12,312 nt of DNA from a bacterium (GTDB taxonomy: Bacteria > CAIWAD01), in assembly GCA_030685015.1 (NCBI GenBank), contig JAUXWS010000001.1, forward strand, positions 1 through 12,312, in the 5' to 3' direction. Shown here piece after piece: positions 1 through 6,725 of this stretch (position 1 is its first letter; each line of letters begins with the position of its first letter). Below the pieces are notes generated by a model. It had not been told where the DNA came from. It was given only the letters and a program-made list of their open reading frames with translations, and did no database searches. The position numbers and the translations under genes are program-made.

Positions 1-171
1 GTCGTGCACAACCTGCTGGGGCAGCAGGTGGCCGTGCTGGTGGAAGGCACCCTGCCGGCGGGCACGCACCACCTGCCCTTCCAGGCCGGCCGCCTGGCCA
101 GCGGCGTCTACCTGGTCACGCTGGAGGCGGCGGGGCGGGCGCAGACGAGGACGGTGACGCTGCTGCGGTAG
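1..171 (+). CDS. C-terminal end of an exported protein with T9SS/FlgD-like sorting tail (partial)
   Basis: Only the last 56 codons are present; the 5' part lies outside the window. The reading frame is open from base 1 to the TAG at 169-171. The peptide has the shape of a type IX secretion C-terminal sorting domain or FlgD-Ig-like repeat: NLLGQQVAVLVEG, then LPAGTHHLPF, then LASGVYLVTLEA, ending in a short basic, hydrophobic TVTLLR. In known families this beta-sandwich tail directs proteins across the outer membrane and is cleaved or anchored at the surface. The function of the whole protein cannot be read from this fragment. The tail is the main hint that the host belongs to the FCB group or a related candidate phylum. 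Confidence 0.8.
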   Translation, partial: VVHNLLGQQVAVLVEGTLPAGTHHLPFQAGRLASGVYLVTLEAAGRAQTRTVTLLR

Positions 172-191
172 GGCAGTGGTCGGTGGTCAGT

Positions 192-343
192 GGTCAGATG
201 ATGGGTCAGACCACAATGCTGCAACGCCAACCACAGGTCAGATGATTGGTCAGATCGCAAAGCTGCCGCACCATCCTCAGGTCAGATGATTGGTCTGACC
301 GCAATGCTGTCGCGCCACCTCAGGTCAGATGATGGGTCTGACC
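192..343. repeat. Four-copy 44-bp tandem repeat with internal dyads
   Basis: Four diverged copies begin at 192, 236, 280 and 323, so the period is 44, 44 and 43 bp. Each starts with GGTCAGATGAT, then T or G, then GGTC. In copies 3 and 4 the core is a perfect dyad, GGTCAGA / TCTGACC, with a 7-nt spacer. Copies 1 and 2 have imperfect right arms. The linkers between cores are also related (CAATGCTG...CGCC...CA), so the whole 44-bp unit was duplicated. The array lies between the first gene's stop and the protease gene. GGTCAG-like words at 181-191 suggest a further degenerate copy upstream. No coding potential is evident. Confidence 0.85.
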
Positions 344-451
344 ACTCAACCGGCATGACACCAGCCCCTTGCACTCCCGCCTCCACTATCCCAGCTTCCC
401 GCGCCCCACGACGCCCAACGGCAACCGCAGCAAGAACCGAGGACAGCTGAG

Positions 452-2095
452 ATGCGTGCATGCATTCTGGCCATCTTTGTCATGACGACCATCGCGATCG
501 CGCGGCCTGTGGACGCGGATCGCGCCGCACAGGTCGCCGCCGCACGGCTGGCGTCCGGGGACGCCGCGCCCGCGCCGGCGAGCGTGACGCCCGCGCAGAC
601 CTTGGAGGACGGCTCGCCCGCGCTCTGGCTGGCCACTTTCGAGCGGGGCGGCTTCGCTTTCATCCGCGCCGACGACAACCTGCCGCCGGTGGCGGGCTGG
701 TCCGCCACGGGTACCGTCCCGGTGGATCAGGACGGAGCCATGCATCCCGCGCTGGCCGACTGGCTGGACCTGCAGCGCCTCGACGCCGCCTGGACGCGCG
801 CCGCGGGCTGGCGGCTTCCGGAGGCCGCGGCGGCCTGGGCCGCGCTCGAGTCAGGTGCGGCCGCCCAGCGCGAGGGCGAGACCGTGACTCCCATGCTGAG
901 CTGCAGCTGGGACCAGGGCTGGCCCTGGAACCAGTACTGCCCGGCGGATGCGGCGGGACCGGGCGGGCACGTCTGGGCGGGCTGCGTGGCCACGGCCATG
1001 GCTCAGATCATGCACTTCTGGCAATGGCCGGACCAGGGCGCCGGCCAGCACAGCTACCAGCATCCCGCCTACGGCACACAAAGCGCCGACTTCGGCGCCA
1101 CGGCCTATGGCTGGGACACCATGTCCGACGCCGTGGGCACGCCCGCCGCGGCTCTGCTGCAGTATCATTGCGGCGTGGCGGTGGAGATGCAGTACTCGCC
1201 CTCCGGCTCCGGCGCCTGGGTGGGAACAAACCATCCCAACGCCCTGACCGCCCTGGAATCCCACTTCCGTTACCCCGCCGGCGCCGAGTTCATCCAGCAC
1301 ACCCAGTTTCCGGGCGCGGCCTGGGCGGCCCGCCTGGGCGAGGAGATCCTGGCCGGGCGCCCCGTGCTGGACAGCGGCTACGGCTCGGGCGGCCACGCCT
1401 TCGTGCTGGACGGCCTTCAGGACGGTCTCTTTCACGTCAATTGGGGCTGGTCGGGCTGGTTCAACGGCTGGTTCGACATCGAGGCCCTCAGCCCCGGCGG
1501 CATGGAGTTCTCCATTTTCCAGGGCGCCATCGTCAACTTGATGCGGCCTGAGATCCCCCTCATCACACTTCCCGCCCAAGCCACGGCGGCGGGCCAGCCA
1601 TTCCCCCTGCTCCAGTTGGATGACTGGGTGGAGGCCGGCCCGGGCGGCGCGGCGGACCTCATGTGGTGGGCCGAGGCGGAAGCGCCCCTCGACGTGGCGC
1701 TGGACGAGGAGGCGCGCACGCTGCAGGTGGCCTATCCCGCCGGCTGGACGGGTGGCGCCGGCCTCTCGCTCTGCGCCATCAGCGGCGTGGGACTATGGTC
1801 CTGCGCGGAGATTCCCTTCACGGTTCAGGGGATCTTGCCCCCGTCACCTGTCCAGGATCTTGCCCTGACCCTGACCCCGGCCGGCCCCCGCCTGAGCTGG
1901 ACACCGCCCACCACGGACAGCGCCGGGCAGGTCATCCAGTTGTCGGCCATTCGCATCCACCGCTCGATGGGTCCCTTCTTCCCGCCGCGGTCCGAAAACC
2001 TGATTGCCGTTGTGACACCGGAGGCCACGTTCTGGACGGACCCCGCCCCGCCGGAGGGCCTGGGCTTCTATTGCGTTGTGGCGGTGGCGGAGTAG
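452..2095 (+). CDS. Secreted C10-family (streptopain-like) cysteine protease
   Basis: The predicted protein has 547 residues. Residues 1-17 look like a short signal peptide. Residues about 20-140 match the usual streptopain propeptide pattern, including the FERGGFAFIRADDNLPPVAGW stretch. The mature domain seems to start near VTPMLSCSWDQGWPWN (145-160). Catalytic Cys178 lies in WAGCVATAMAQIMHFW, catalytic His315 in GGHAFVLDGL, and the Asn/Trp motif VNWGWSGW covers 329-336; together these are the C10 signature. Residues about 464-547 resemble a fibronectin type III domain (SPVQDLALTLTP...LSWTPP). The protein should be exported and activated by loss of the propeptide, then cleave proteins outside the cell. 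No T9SS tail is visible at its C-terminus, unlike the gene before it. The ATG at 452 is preceded by GAGGA at 439-443, a suitable ribosome binding site. The substrate is unknown. Confidence 0.88.
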   Translation: MRACILAIFVMTTIAIARPVDADRAAQVAAARLASGDAAPAPASVTPAQTLEDGSPALWLATFERGGFAFIRADDNLPPVAGWSATGTVPVDQDGAMHPALADWLDLQRLDAAWTRAAGWRLPEAAAAWAALESGAAAQREGETVTPMLSCSWDQGWPWNQYCPADAAGPGGHVWAGCVATAMAQIMHFWQWPDQGAGQHSYQHPAYGTQSADFGATAYGWDTMSDAVGTPAAALLQYHCGVAVEMQYSPSGSGAWVGTNHPNALTALESHFRYPAGAEFIQHTQFPGAAWAARLGEEILAGRPVLDSGYGSGGHAFVLDGLQDGLFHVNWGWSGWFNGWFDIEALSPGGMEFSIFQGAIVNLMRPEIPLITLPAQATAAGQPFPLLQLDDWVEAGPGGAADLMWWAEAEAPLDVALDEEARTLQVAYPAGWTGGAGLSLCAISGVGLWSCAEIPFTVQGILPPSPVQDLALTLTPAGPRLSWTPPTTDSAGQVIQLSAIRIHRSMGPFFPPRSENLIAVVTPEATFWTDPAPPEGLGFYCVVAVAE

Positions 2096-2265
2096 TCATC
2101 GCCCCAGACTTTCTTCCTTTCCCTATCGGTATCGATTTCGACTTTCCCCACCCTCTTGTCCCTATGATTTGAAGCAGGATTCACGAGTACCCTTTGGAAT
2201 CGAGTGTCAAGGAAGTGGATTGTTCCCATGGTCGAGTCTCGACTTCCAATTCGGGATGGAAGTCT
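2096..2265. other. Non-coding stretch between the protease gene and the CGATNN tract
   Basis: No gene is supported here. TATCGGTATCG at 2124-2134 is the reverse complement of CGATACCGATA, which occurs twice in the downstream hexamer tract (2278-2288 and 2284-2294). A long-range hairpin is therefore possible, or this may be an inverted stub of the same repeat. No clear intrinsic terminator for the protease gene is visible. Confidence 0.5.
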
Positions 2266-2385
2266 CGATCCCGATAGCGATACCGATACCGATATCGATC
2301 TCGATAGCGATCCCGATAGCGATAGCGATCTCGATAGCGATAGCGATAGCGATAGCGATAGCGATAGCGATCCCGATAGCGATTG
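2266..2385. repeat. CGATNN hexanucleotide tract (19 units plus a degenerate end unit)
   Basis: Nineteen consecutive hexamers all begin CGAT. The last two bases are mostly AG (12 units), with CC (3), AC (2), CT (2, counted separately below) and AT making up the interruptions. Reading 5' to 3', the order is CC, AG, AC, AC, AT, CT, AG, CC, AG, AG, CT, six AG, CC, AG, followed by a decayed CGATTG. Because the unit is a multiple of three, several frames stay open and would read as Asp-Ser or Ile-Ala polymers. These are by-products of the repeat and not credible proteins. The tract ends about 22 bp upstream of the rplM promoter -35 box. Confidence 0.9.
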
Positions 2386-2407
2386 TGAAGAGGAGCTTGG
2401 AATGCCC

Positions 2408-2436
2408 TTGACTCCCTGCCAATGGGAGTCTATCTT
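2408..2436 (+). promoter_or_regulatory. Predicted sigma70-type promoter for rplM-rpsI, with a dyad in the spacer
   Basis: The -35 box TTGACT (2408-2413) and -10 box TATCTT (2431-2436) are separated by exactly 17 bp. Transcription would start near 2443, giving a leader of about 23 nt that still contains the AGGAG ribosome binding site at 2455-2459. A perfect 7-bp inverted repeat, GACTCCC (2410-2416) and GGGAGTC (2424-2430), fills the spacer and overlaps the -35 box. That placement would suit a repressor operator. The promoter boxes are read from the sequence; the regulation is inference. Confidence 0.6.
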
Positions 2437-2465
2437 CTGCGTCTTGCAAATTTCAGGAGCGACAG

Positions 2466-2894
2466 GTGAAGACCTACACCGTCAAGCCCGGCGATGTCCA
2501 GCGAGGCTGGTTCGTCGTGGACGCCGCCGACCAGATACTGGGCCGGCTGACCAGCCAGATCGCCCAGGTGCTGCGCGGCAAGCACAAGCCCCTCTACAGC
2601 CCCCATGTGGACGCCGGGGACTTTGTGGTGGTCCTCAACGCCGACAAGGTCCGGCTGACGGGCAACAAGGCGGACCAGAAAACCTACTTCTGGCATACGG
2701 GCTTCCCCCAGGGCGCCCGCACCGTGACCTACCGCATGGCCATGGCCAAGAATCCGGCCTGGGTCATCCAGCACGCCGTCAAGGGCATGCTGCCCCACAA
2801 CCGCCTGGGGCGCCAGATGATCAAGAAACTCAAGATCTACAACGGTTCCGAACATCCCCACGCCGCGCAGAGGCCGGCCGAGTTGAGGTTCTAA
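2466..2894 (+). CDS. rplM: 50S ribosomal protein L13
   Basis: The 142-residue product is a normal-length L13, a 23S rRNA-binding protein needed early in assembly of the large subunit. Recognisable stretches are the N-terminal KTYTVKPGDVQRGWFVVDA, the ILGRLTSQIA segment, the HTGFPQGAR turn, and the C-terminal VKGMLPHNRLGRQMIKKLKIYNGSEHPHAAQ, which is highly characteristic. The start is the GTG at 2466, with AGGAG at 2455-2459 six bases upstream. Its stop codon touches the rpsI ATG with no gap, so the two are translationally coupled, as in most bacteria. Transcription probably begins at the promoter just upstream. Confidence 0.98.
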   Translation: MKTYTVKPGDVQRGWFVVDAADQILGRLTSQIAQVLRGKHKPLYSPHVDAGDFVVVLNADKVRLTGNKADQKTYFWHTGFPQGARTVTYRMAMAKNPAWVIQHAVKGMLPHNRLGRQMIKKLKIYNGSEHPHAAQRPAELRF

Positions 2895-3299
2895 ATGGTC
2901 ACCCGTACGCAGACGAAGCGCTTCTACGCCACCGGCCGCCGCAAGACCAGCGTGGCCCGCGTGTGGATCGAGCCCGGCAAGGGGGAGATCACCGTCAACG
3001 GCCGCCAGGTCATGGAGCATTTCCGCCGCGAGACCCTCAAGATGGTCATCGAGCAGCCCATGGAGACGGTCAACCTGCTGGGCAAGCTCAAGATCTACGC
3101 CACGGTCAACGGCGGCGGGCTGGCCGGCCAGGCCGGCGCCCTGCGCCTGGGCATCAGCCGCGCCATGGTGGAGATGGACGCCGACTACCGCGGCCCGCTG
3201 CGCCAGGCCGGGTTCATGACCCGCGACGCCCGCATGGTGGAGCGCAAGAAGTACGGCCAGCCCGGCGCCCGCAAGCGCTTCCAGTTCAGCAAGCGCTAG
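2895..3299 (+). CDS. rpsI: 30S ribosomal protein S9
   Basis: The 134-residue product is S9, a small-subunit head protein. Its C-terminal tail reaches the P-site tRNA. The family signature is clear: [19 protein letters not shown] near the N-terminus, [18 protein letters not shown] in the middle, and the invariant basic end KRFQFSKR, whose final SKR contacts tRNA. The ATG at 2895 follows the rplM stop directly. GAGG at 2885-2888, inside the end of rplM, can serve as its ribosome binding site. A terminator-like hairpin follows 29 bp after the stop. Confidence 0.98.
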   Translation: MVTRTQTKRFYATGRRKTSVARVWIEPGKGEITVNGRQVMEHFRRETLKMVIEQPMETVNLLGKLKIYATVNGGGLAGQAGALRLGISRAMVEMDADYRGPLRQAGFMTRDARMVERKKYGQPGARKRFQFSKR

Positions 3300-3327
3300 C
3301 GCGCCGGCGATTCGACTCTCTGCAGGG

Positions 3328-3352
3328 AGGCTGCCGCACGGGCAGCCTTCTT
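3328..3352 (+). terminator. Probable intrinsic terminator after rpsI
   Basis: AGGCTGCC (3328-3335) and GGCAGCCT (3341-3348) form a perfect 8-bp stem with a GCACG loop, followed by TCTT. The T-run is short, so termination may be partial. It would end or attenuate the rplM-rpsI transcript before rpsB. Confidence 0.6.
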
Positions 3353-3365
3353 GATGAACGACACA

Positions 3366-3451
3366 CACGTCCGGATCCGTGCGGAGGTGCCTGGGCCGGG
3401 TGGCCCGGGTCCCGTCCGGAGATGAAGGGCGTGGCGGACAAACCAAAGGAG
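3366..3451 (+). promoter_or_regulatory. Possible structured leader upstream of rpsB
   Basis: CCTGGGCC (3390-3397) and GGCCCGGG (3402-3409) form an 8-bp stem with one T-G wobble and a GGGT loop. GTCCG (3369-3373) and CGGAC (3435-3439) could close an outer stem just before the AAAGGAG ribosome binding site (3445-3451). Autoregulatory leaders are known for ribosomal protein operons, including that of S2. Whether this is one is inference from fold potential alone. No convincing promoter with both boxes was found between the terminator and rpsB. Confidence 0.35.
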
Positions 3452-3456
3452 CCATT

Positions 3457-4377
3457 ATGTCCCGCGTGACCGTGCAGCAACTGCTGCTGGCCGGATCCCA
3501 TTTCGGCCACCTCACCCGCCGTTGGAACCCCAAGATGCGCCCCTACATCTTCATGGAGAAAAACGGCATCCACATCATGGACCTGAAGAAGACGGCCACC
3601 CTGCTCGAGGACGCCGCCAACCGCATCGGCAAGATCGTGTCCGACGGCGGGGACGTGCTCTTCGTGGGCACCAAGGACCAGGCCCAGGACGTGATGAAGG
3701 ACGAAGCCACCCGCTGCGGCATGCACTATGTCAGCGAGCGCTGGCTGGGCGGCATGCTCACCAACTTCCGCACCATCCGCAACTCCATCCGCACGCTGGA
3801 GAGCATGGAGGAGAAACAGACGGACGGCACCTACGAGCGCATCAGCAAGAAGGAAATCCTGCAGATCGAGCGCCAGAAGGAGAAGCTGGAGAAGACCCTG
3901 GGCGGCATCCGCACCATGAAGCGTCTGCCCGGCGCCGTCTTCGTGGTGGACACGGTGCGCGAGGCCATCGCCGTGAGCGAGGCGCGCAAGCTGAAGATTC
4001 CCGTCTTCGCCATCTGCGACACGAACAGCGATCCCGACGTGATCGACTACGTCATTCCCGCCAACGACGACGCCTTCAAGAGCATCGCGGTGATCACCAA
4101 GTGCCTGGCCGACGCCGTGGACGAGGCCCGCAGCCTGCGCAAGGAGGGCTTCGGCCAGGAGGGCGAGCAGCACGCCCCCGAGCGGGGCGACGCCAAGACT
4201 GCCCCGCGCCGCCGCAAGAAGCGCCCGGATGGGCCGGCTCGTCCGGAAGGCGAGCGCCATGGCGCGGCGCCGGCCGCCCAGGCTCGCGAGGCTGTGACGC
4301 CGCCCGCGGTCGAAGCGGCGGCCCCGGCTGAACCGGCCGTCGCCACCGAGGCGCCGGACGCCGCCGGCATCGAGTAG
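3457..4377 (+). CDS. rpsB: 30S ribosomal protein S2 with an extended C-terminal tail
   Basis: The product has 306 residues. Residues 1-230 are standard S2: MSRVTVQQLLLAGSHFGH, RRWNPKMRPYIF, ERWLGGMLTNFRTI (94-107), LPGAVFVVDT (157-166) and CDTNSDPDVIDYVIPANDDAF (187-207). S2 binds between the head and body of the small subunit and is needed to recruit S1. The start chosen is the ATG at 3457 because AAAGGAG lies five bases upstream and homology starts there. Upstream in-frame codons would add 26 residues unlike the family. Residues 231-306 form a tail that is unusual for its length: first basic (PRRRKKRP), then Ala/Pro/Glu-rich and probably disordered. The gene is followed after 32 bp by tsf, its usual partner. 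Confidence 0.97.
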   Translation: MSRVTVQQLLLAGSHFGHLTRRWNPKMRPYIFMEKNGIHIMDLKKTATLLEDAANRIGKIVSDGGDVLFVGTKDQAQDVMKDEATRCGMHYVSERWLGGMLTNFRTIRNSIRTLESMEEKQTDGTYERISKKEILQIERQKEKLEKTLGGIRTMKRLPGAVFVVDTVREAIAVSEARKLKIPVFAICDTNSDPDVIDYVIPANDDAFKSIAVITKCLADAVDEARSLRKEGFGQEGEQHAPERGDAKTAPRRRKKRPDGPARPEGERHGAAPAAQAREAVTPPAVEAAAPAEPAVATEAPDAAGIE

Positions 4378-4409
4378 GGCAACCACCACCGAAGCGAACA
4401 GGACGCACC

Positions 4410-5294
4410 ATGGAGATCTCCGCCAAGGACGTGATGAAGCTCCGCCAGATGACCGGCGCGGGCATGATGGACTGCAAGAAGGCGCTGGCCGAGTCGAATG
4501 GCGACCTGGACGCCGCCGTGGACTTCCTGCGCAAGAAGGGCCTGAAGACGGCCGAGAAACGGGCCGACCGCGAGGCGAACGAGGGCAAGGTGGTGTTCAC
4601 GGCCGCCCCCGACGGGCGCGCCGGTGTCCTGCTTGAGCTGAATTCGGAGACGGACTTCGTCGCCGGCACGCCGGATTTCCGCGCCTTCGCCCTGGACTGC
4701 GCCGCCCGCGCCCTCGAACACCGGCCCGCCGATGTGGAGGCGCTCATGGTGCTGCCCGCCGTCAAGGATGCCGCTGTCCGCCTGGCCGACCAGCTGAGCG
4801 ACATGACGGGCAAGCTGGGCGAGAAGATGGGCGTGCGCCGCTTCGCGGTGATGGCCGTCCCCCAGGGGCGCCAGGGCCTGGTCCATGCCTATGTGCACCT
4901 GGGCGACAAACACGGCGTCATCATCGCCGCCACCTGCGACAAGGCCGAGACGGCAGCCAGCCCCGAGTTCCGCGAGCTGGTCAACGACCTCGCCCTGCAG
5001 GTGGTGGCCTACGCCCCGCAGGCGGTGGATCGCGACGGGATCGACGCCGCCGTCATCGAGCACGAGCTGGCCGTCTACCGGGACATCGCCCGCAACGAGG
5101 GCAAGCCCGAGCAGATGGTGGACAAGATCGCCCAGGGCAAGCTCAACAAGTACTACGCCGAGGCCACCCTGCTGGAGCAGGCCTTCCTCAAGGAGGAGAA
5201 AAGCTCCGTGCAACAGGTGGTCAACCAGGTGGCCGCCCGCGCGGGCGACAAGATCGTGATCGAGGCCTTCGCCTCCTTCGTGATCGGCCAGTAG
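4410..5294 (+). CDS. tsf: Translation elongation factor Ts
   Basis: The product has 294 residues and is EF-Ts, the guanine-nucleotide exchange factor that converts EF-Tu-GDP to the GTP-binding form in the cytoplasm. The N-terminal UBA-like domain (1-50) carries [19 protein letters not shown]. The EF-Tu-contacting TDFVAG motif is at residues 81-86. The C-terminal half contains the dimerisation-type segments usual for full-length EF-Ts, with [20 protein letters not shown] near the end. AGGA at 4400-4403 precedes the ATG. It sits downstream of rpsB, as in most bacteria, and is closed by a strong hairpin plus T-run. Confidence 0.98.
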   Translation: MEISAKDVMKLRQMTGAGMMDCKKALAESNGDLDAAVDFLRKKGLKTAEKRADREANEGKVVFTAAPDGRAGVLLELNSETDFVAGTPDFRAFALDCAARALEHRPADVEALMVLPAVKDAAVRLADQLSDMTGKLGEKMGVRRFAVMAVPQGRQGLVHAYVHLGDKHGVIIAATCDKAETAASPEFRELVNDLALQVVAYAPQAVDRDGIDAAVIEHELAVYRDIARNEGKPEQMVDKIAQGKLNKYYAEATLLEQAFLKEEKSSVQQVVNQVAARAGDKIVIEAFASFVIGQ

Positions 5295-5301
5295 CAGCAC
5301 G

Positions 5302-5325
5302 GCGCCCGCCTCGGCGGGCGCTTTT
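5302..5325 (+). terminator. Intrinsic terminator after tsf
   Basis: GCGCCCGC (5302-5309) pairs perfectly with GCGGGCGC (5314-5321) around a CTCG loop, followed at once by TTTT. It lies eight bases after the tsf stop. The rpsB-tsf transcript probably ends here, although read-through into pyrH is possible because pyrH starts only 19 bp downstream. Confidence 0.8.
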
Positions 5326-5343
5326 GCATGGGGGGTGACGCCT

Positions 5344-6069
5344 GTGGAGAGCCCGGTCTACAAACGCATCCTGCTCAAGCTGTCCGGCGAGGCCTTGGCC
5401 GGCGAGAAGGGCAGTGGCATTGATCAGCCCACCCTGCGTCGCGTGGCGGACGAAGTGGGCAGCATCCACGCCCTGGGCGTGGAGATCGGCCTCGTCATCG
5501 GAGGCGGCAACATCTTCCGCGGCATCTCCGCCGCCGCCAGCGGCATGGACCGCACCACGGCGGACTACATGGGCATGCTCGCCACCGTCATCAACAGCAT
5601 GGCCTTGCAGCAGGCCCTGGAAGCGGGCGGCGTACCCACCCGCGTGCAGAGCGCCATGACCATCACGCGGGTGGCGGAGCCCTTCATCATCCGCCGCGCC
5701 CTGCGCCACCTGGAGAAGGGCCGCGTGGTCATCTTCGCCGCCGGCACGGGAAACCCCTACTTCTCCACCGACACCGCCGCCGTGCTGCGCGCCAGCGAGA
5801 TCCGCGCCGACGTCATCATCAAGGGCACCAAGGTGGACGGCGTCTACAGCGCCGACCCCGTGACCGATCCCGGCGCGGAGTTTTTTCCGCGATTGACCTA
5901 CCTTGATGTCCTGTCAAAGCGGCTGAAAGTGATGGACAGCACGGCGATCAGCCTGTGCATGGACAACAAGCTGCCGCTGCGCATCCTGAACATGAATCGC
6001 CCGGAAAACCTGCGCCGGCTGGTGCTGGGCGACGAGTTGGGCACCTTGATCTCGGGAGAGCGGGGATGA
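5344..6069 (+). CDS. pyrH: UMP kinase
   Basis: The product has 241 residues and is bacterial UMP kinase of the amino-acid-kinase fold. It phosphorylates UMP to UDP with ATP and is usually a hexamer controlled by GTP and UTP. Motifs: [12 protein letters not shown] (7-18), GGGNIFRG (53-60), the nucleotide-binding [16 protein letters not shown] (131-146) and [13 protein letters not shown] (160-172). I prefer the GTG at 5344 because GGTGA (5334-5338) is then well placed as ribosome binding site. The in-frame GTG at 5335 would add three residues and cannot be excluded. Its stop overlaps the frr start as ATGA, indicating coupled translation. Confidence 0.96.
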   Translation: MESPVYKRILLKLSGEALAGEKGSGIDQPTLRRVADEVGSIHALGVEIGLVIGGGNIFRGISAAASGMDRTTADYMGMLATVINSMALQQALEAGGVPTRVQSAMTITRVAEPFIIRRALRHLEKGRVVIFAAGTGNPYFSTDTAAVLRASEIRADVIIKGTKVDGVYSADPVTDPGAEFFPRLTYLDVLSKRLKVMDSTAISLCMDNKLPLRILNMNRPENLRRLVLGDELGTLISGERG

Positions 6070-6623
6070 GAGAGGAGATCCTGTCCAAGTGCCAGCACCA
6101 CATGGAGCGGGCCGTCGAGGAGGTGAAGCACACCTTCAGCGCCGTGCGGGCGGGCAAGGCCTCGCCGTCCATCCTGGACCCGGTGCGCGTGGACTACTAC
6201 GGCACGCCCACGCCGCTCAACCAGGTGGCCAACCTCAGTTGCCCGGAGCCGCGCCTCATCGTCATCCAGCCCTGGGAACGGAAGCTGATCAGCACCATCG
6301 AGAAGGCGATCCAGAATGCGGACCTCAACCTCAACCCCTCCAATGACGGCATGGTGGTGCGCGTGCCCCTTCCCGAGCTGTCCGAGGAGCGCCGCAAGGA
6401 ATTGGTCAAGCAGGTTCACAAGCTGGCCGAAGAGGGGCGCATCGCCGTGCGCAACGTGCGCCGCGACGCCAACGAGCAACTGAAGAAGGCGCTCAAGGCG
6501 GGCGAGATCAGCGAGGACGACGAGAAGCGGGCGATCAAGGAGGTGCAGGATCACACCGACGCCCACATCCGCCGGATCGACGAGCTGACCCGGGTCAAGG
6601 AAACGGACATCATGGCCGTGTAG
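6066..6623 (+). CDS. frr: Ribosome recycling factor
   Basis: The 185-residue product has the exact usual length of RRF, which with EF-G splits the post-termination ribosome. Characteristic segments are [34 protein letters not shown] near the N-terminus, [44 protein letters not shown], and [15 protein letters not shown] in the C-terminal helix. The ATG at 6066 overlaps the pyrH stop by three bases. An upstream in-frame extension would lie inside pyrH and lacks family similarity. The pair pyrH-frr is conserved widely in bacteria. Confidence 0.98.
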   Translation: MREEILSKCQHHMERAVEEVKHTFSAVRAGKASPSILDPVRVDYYGTPTPLNQVANLSCPEPRLIVIQPWERKLISTIEKAIQNADLNLNPSNDGMVVRVPLPELSEERRKELVKQVHKLAEEGRIAVRNVRRDANEQLKKALKAGEISEDDEKRAIKEVQDHTDAHIRRIDELTRVKETDIMAV

Positions 6624-6676
6624 CGGGTCCCCGGGGAACCGGCGGACCGCCGCCAGCGTCAGAGGCCGTCACATGC

Positions 6677-6707
6677 GCAGCGGGACCGGTTGGCCGCGTC
6701 CCGCTGC
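6677..6707 (+). promoter_or_regulatory. Perfect 10-bp hairpin just upstream of lepA
   Basis: GCAGCGGGAC (6677-6686) and GTCCCGCTGC (6698-6707) are perfectly complementary, with an 11-nt loop. The downstream run is TTGATT, too poor in T for a confident terminator. The hairpin ends seven bases before the lepA ribosome binding site (GAGAGG, 6715-6720), so it could weaken termination from frr, stabilise mRNA or modulate lepA translation. Confidence 0.55.
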
Positions 6708-6725
6708 TTGATTAGAGAGGTCCCG

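Noticed and set aside
192-343. CRISPR-like array
   Set aside because: The spacing superficially fits, but the linkers between cores are related to each other and no cas genes are nearby. It is a simple tandem duplication.
3351-3379. Promoter for rpsB starting with TTGATG
   Set aside because: No acceptable -10 box lies 16-18 bp downstream.
2204-3469. Open frame reading through the hexamer tract as Asp-Ser repeats, into rplM and rpsI in another frame
   Set aside because: It overlaps two certain ribosomal protein genes, and its start is a by-product of the CGATNN repeat.
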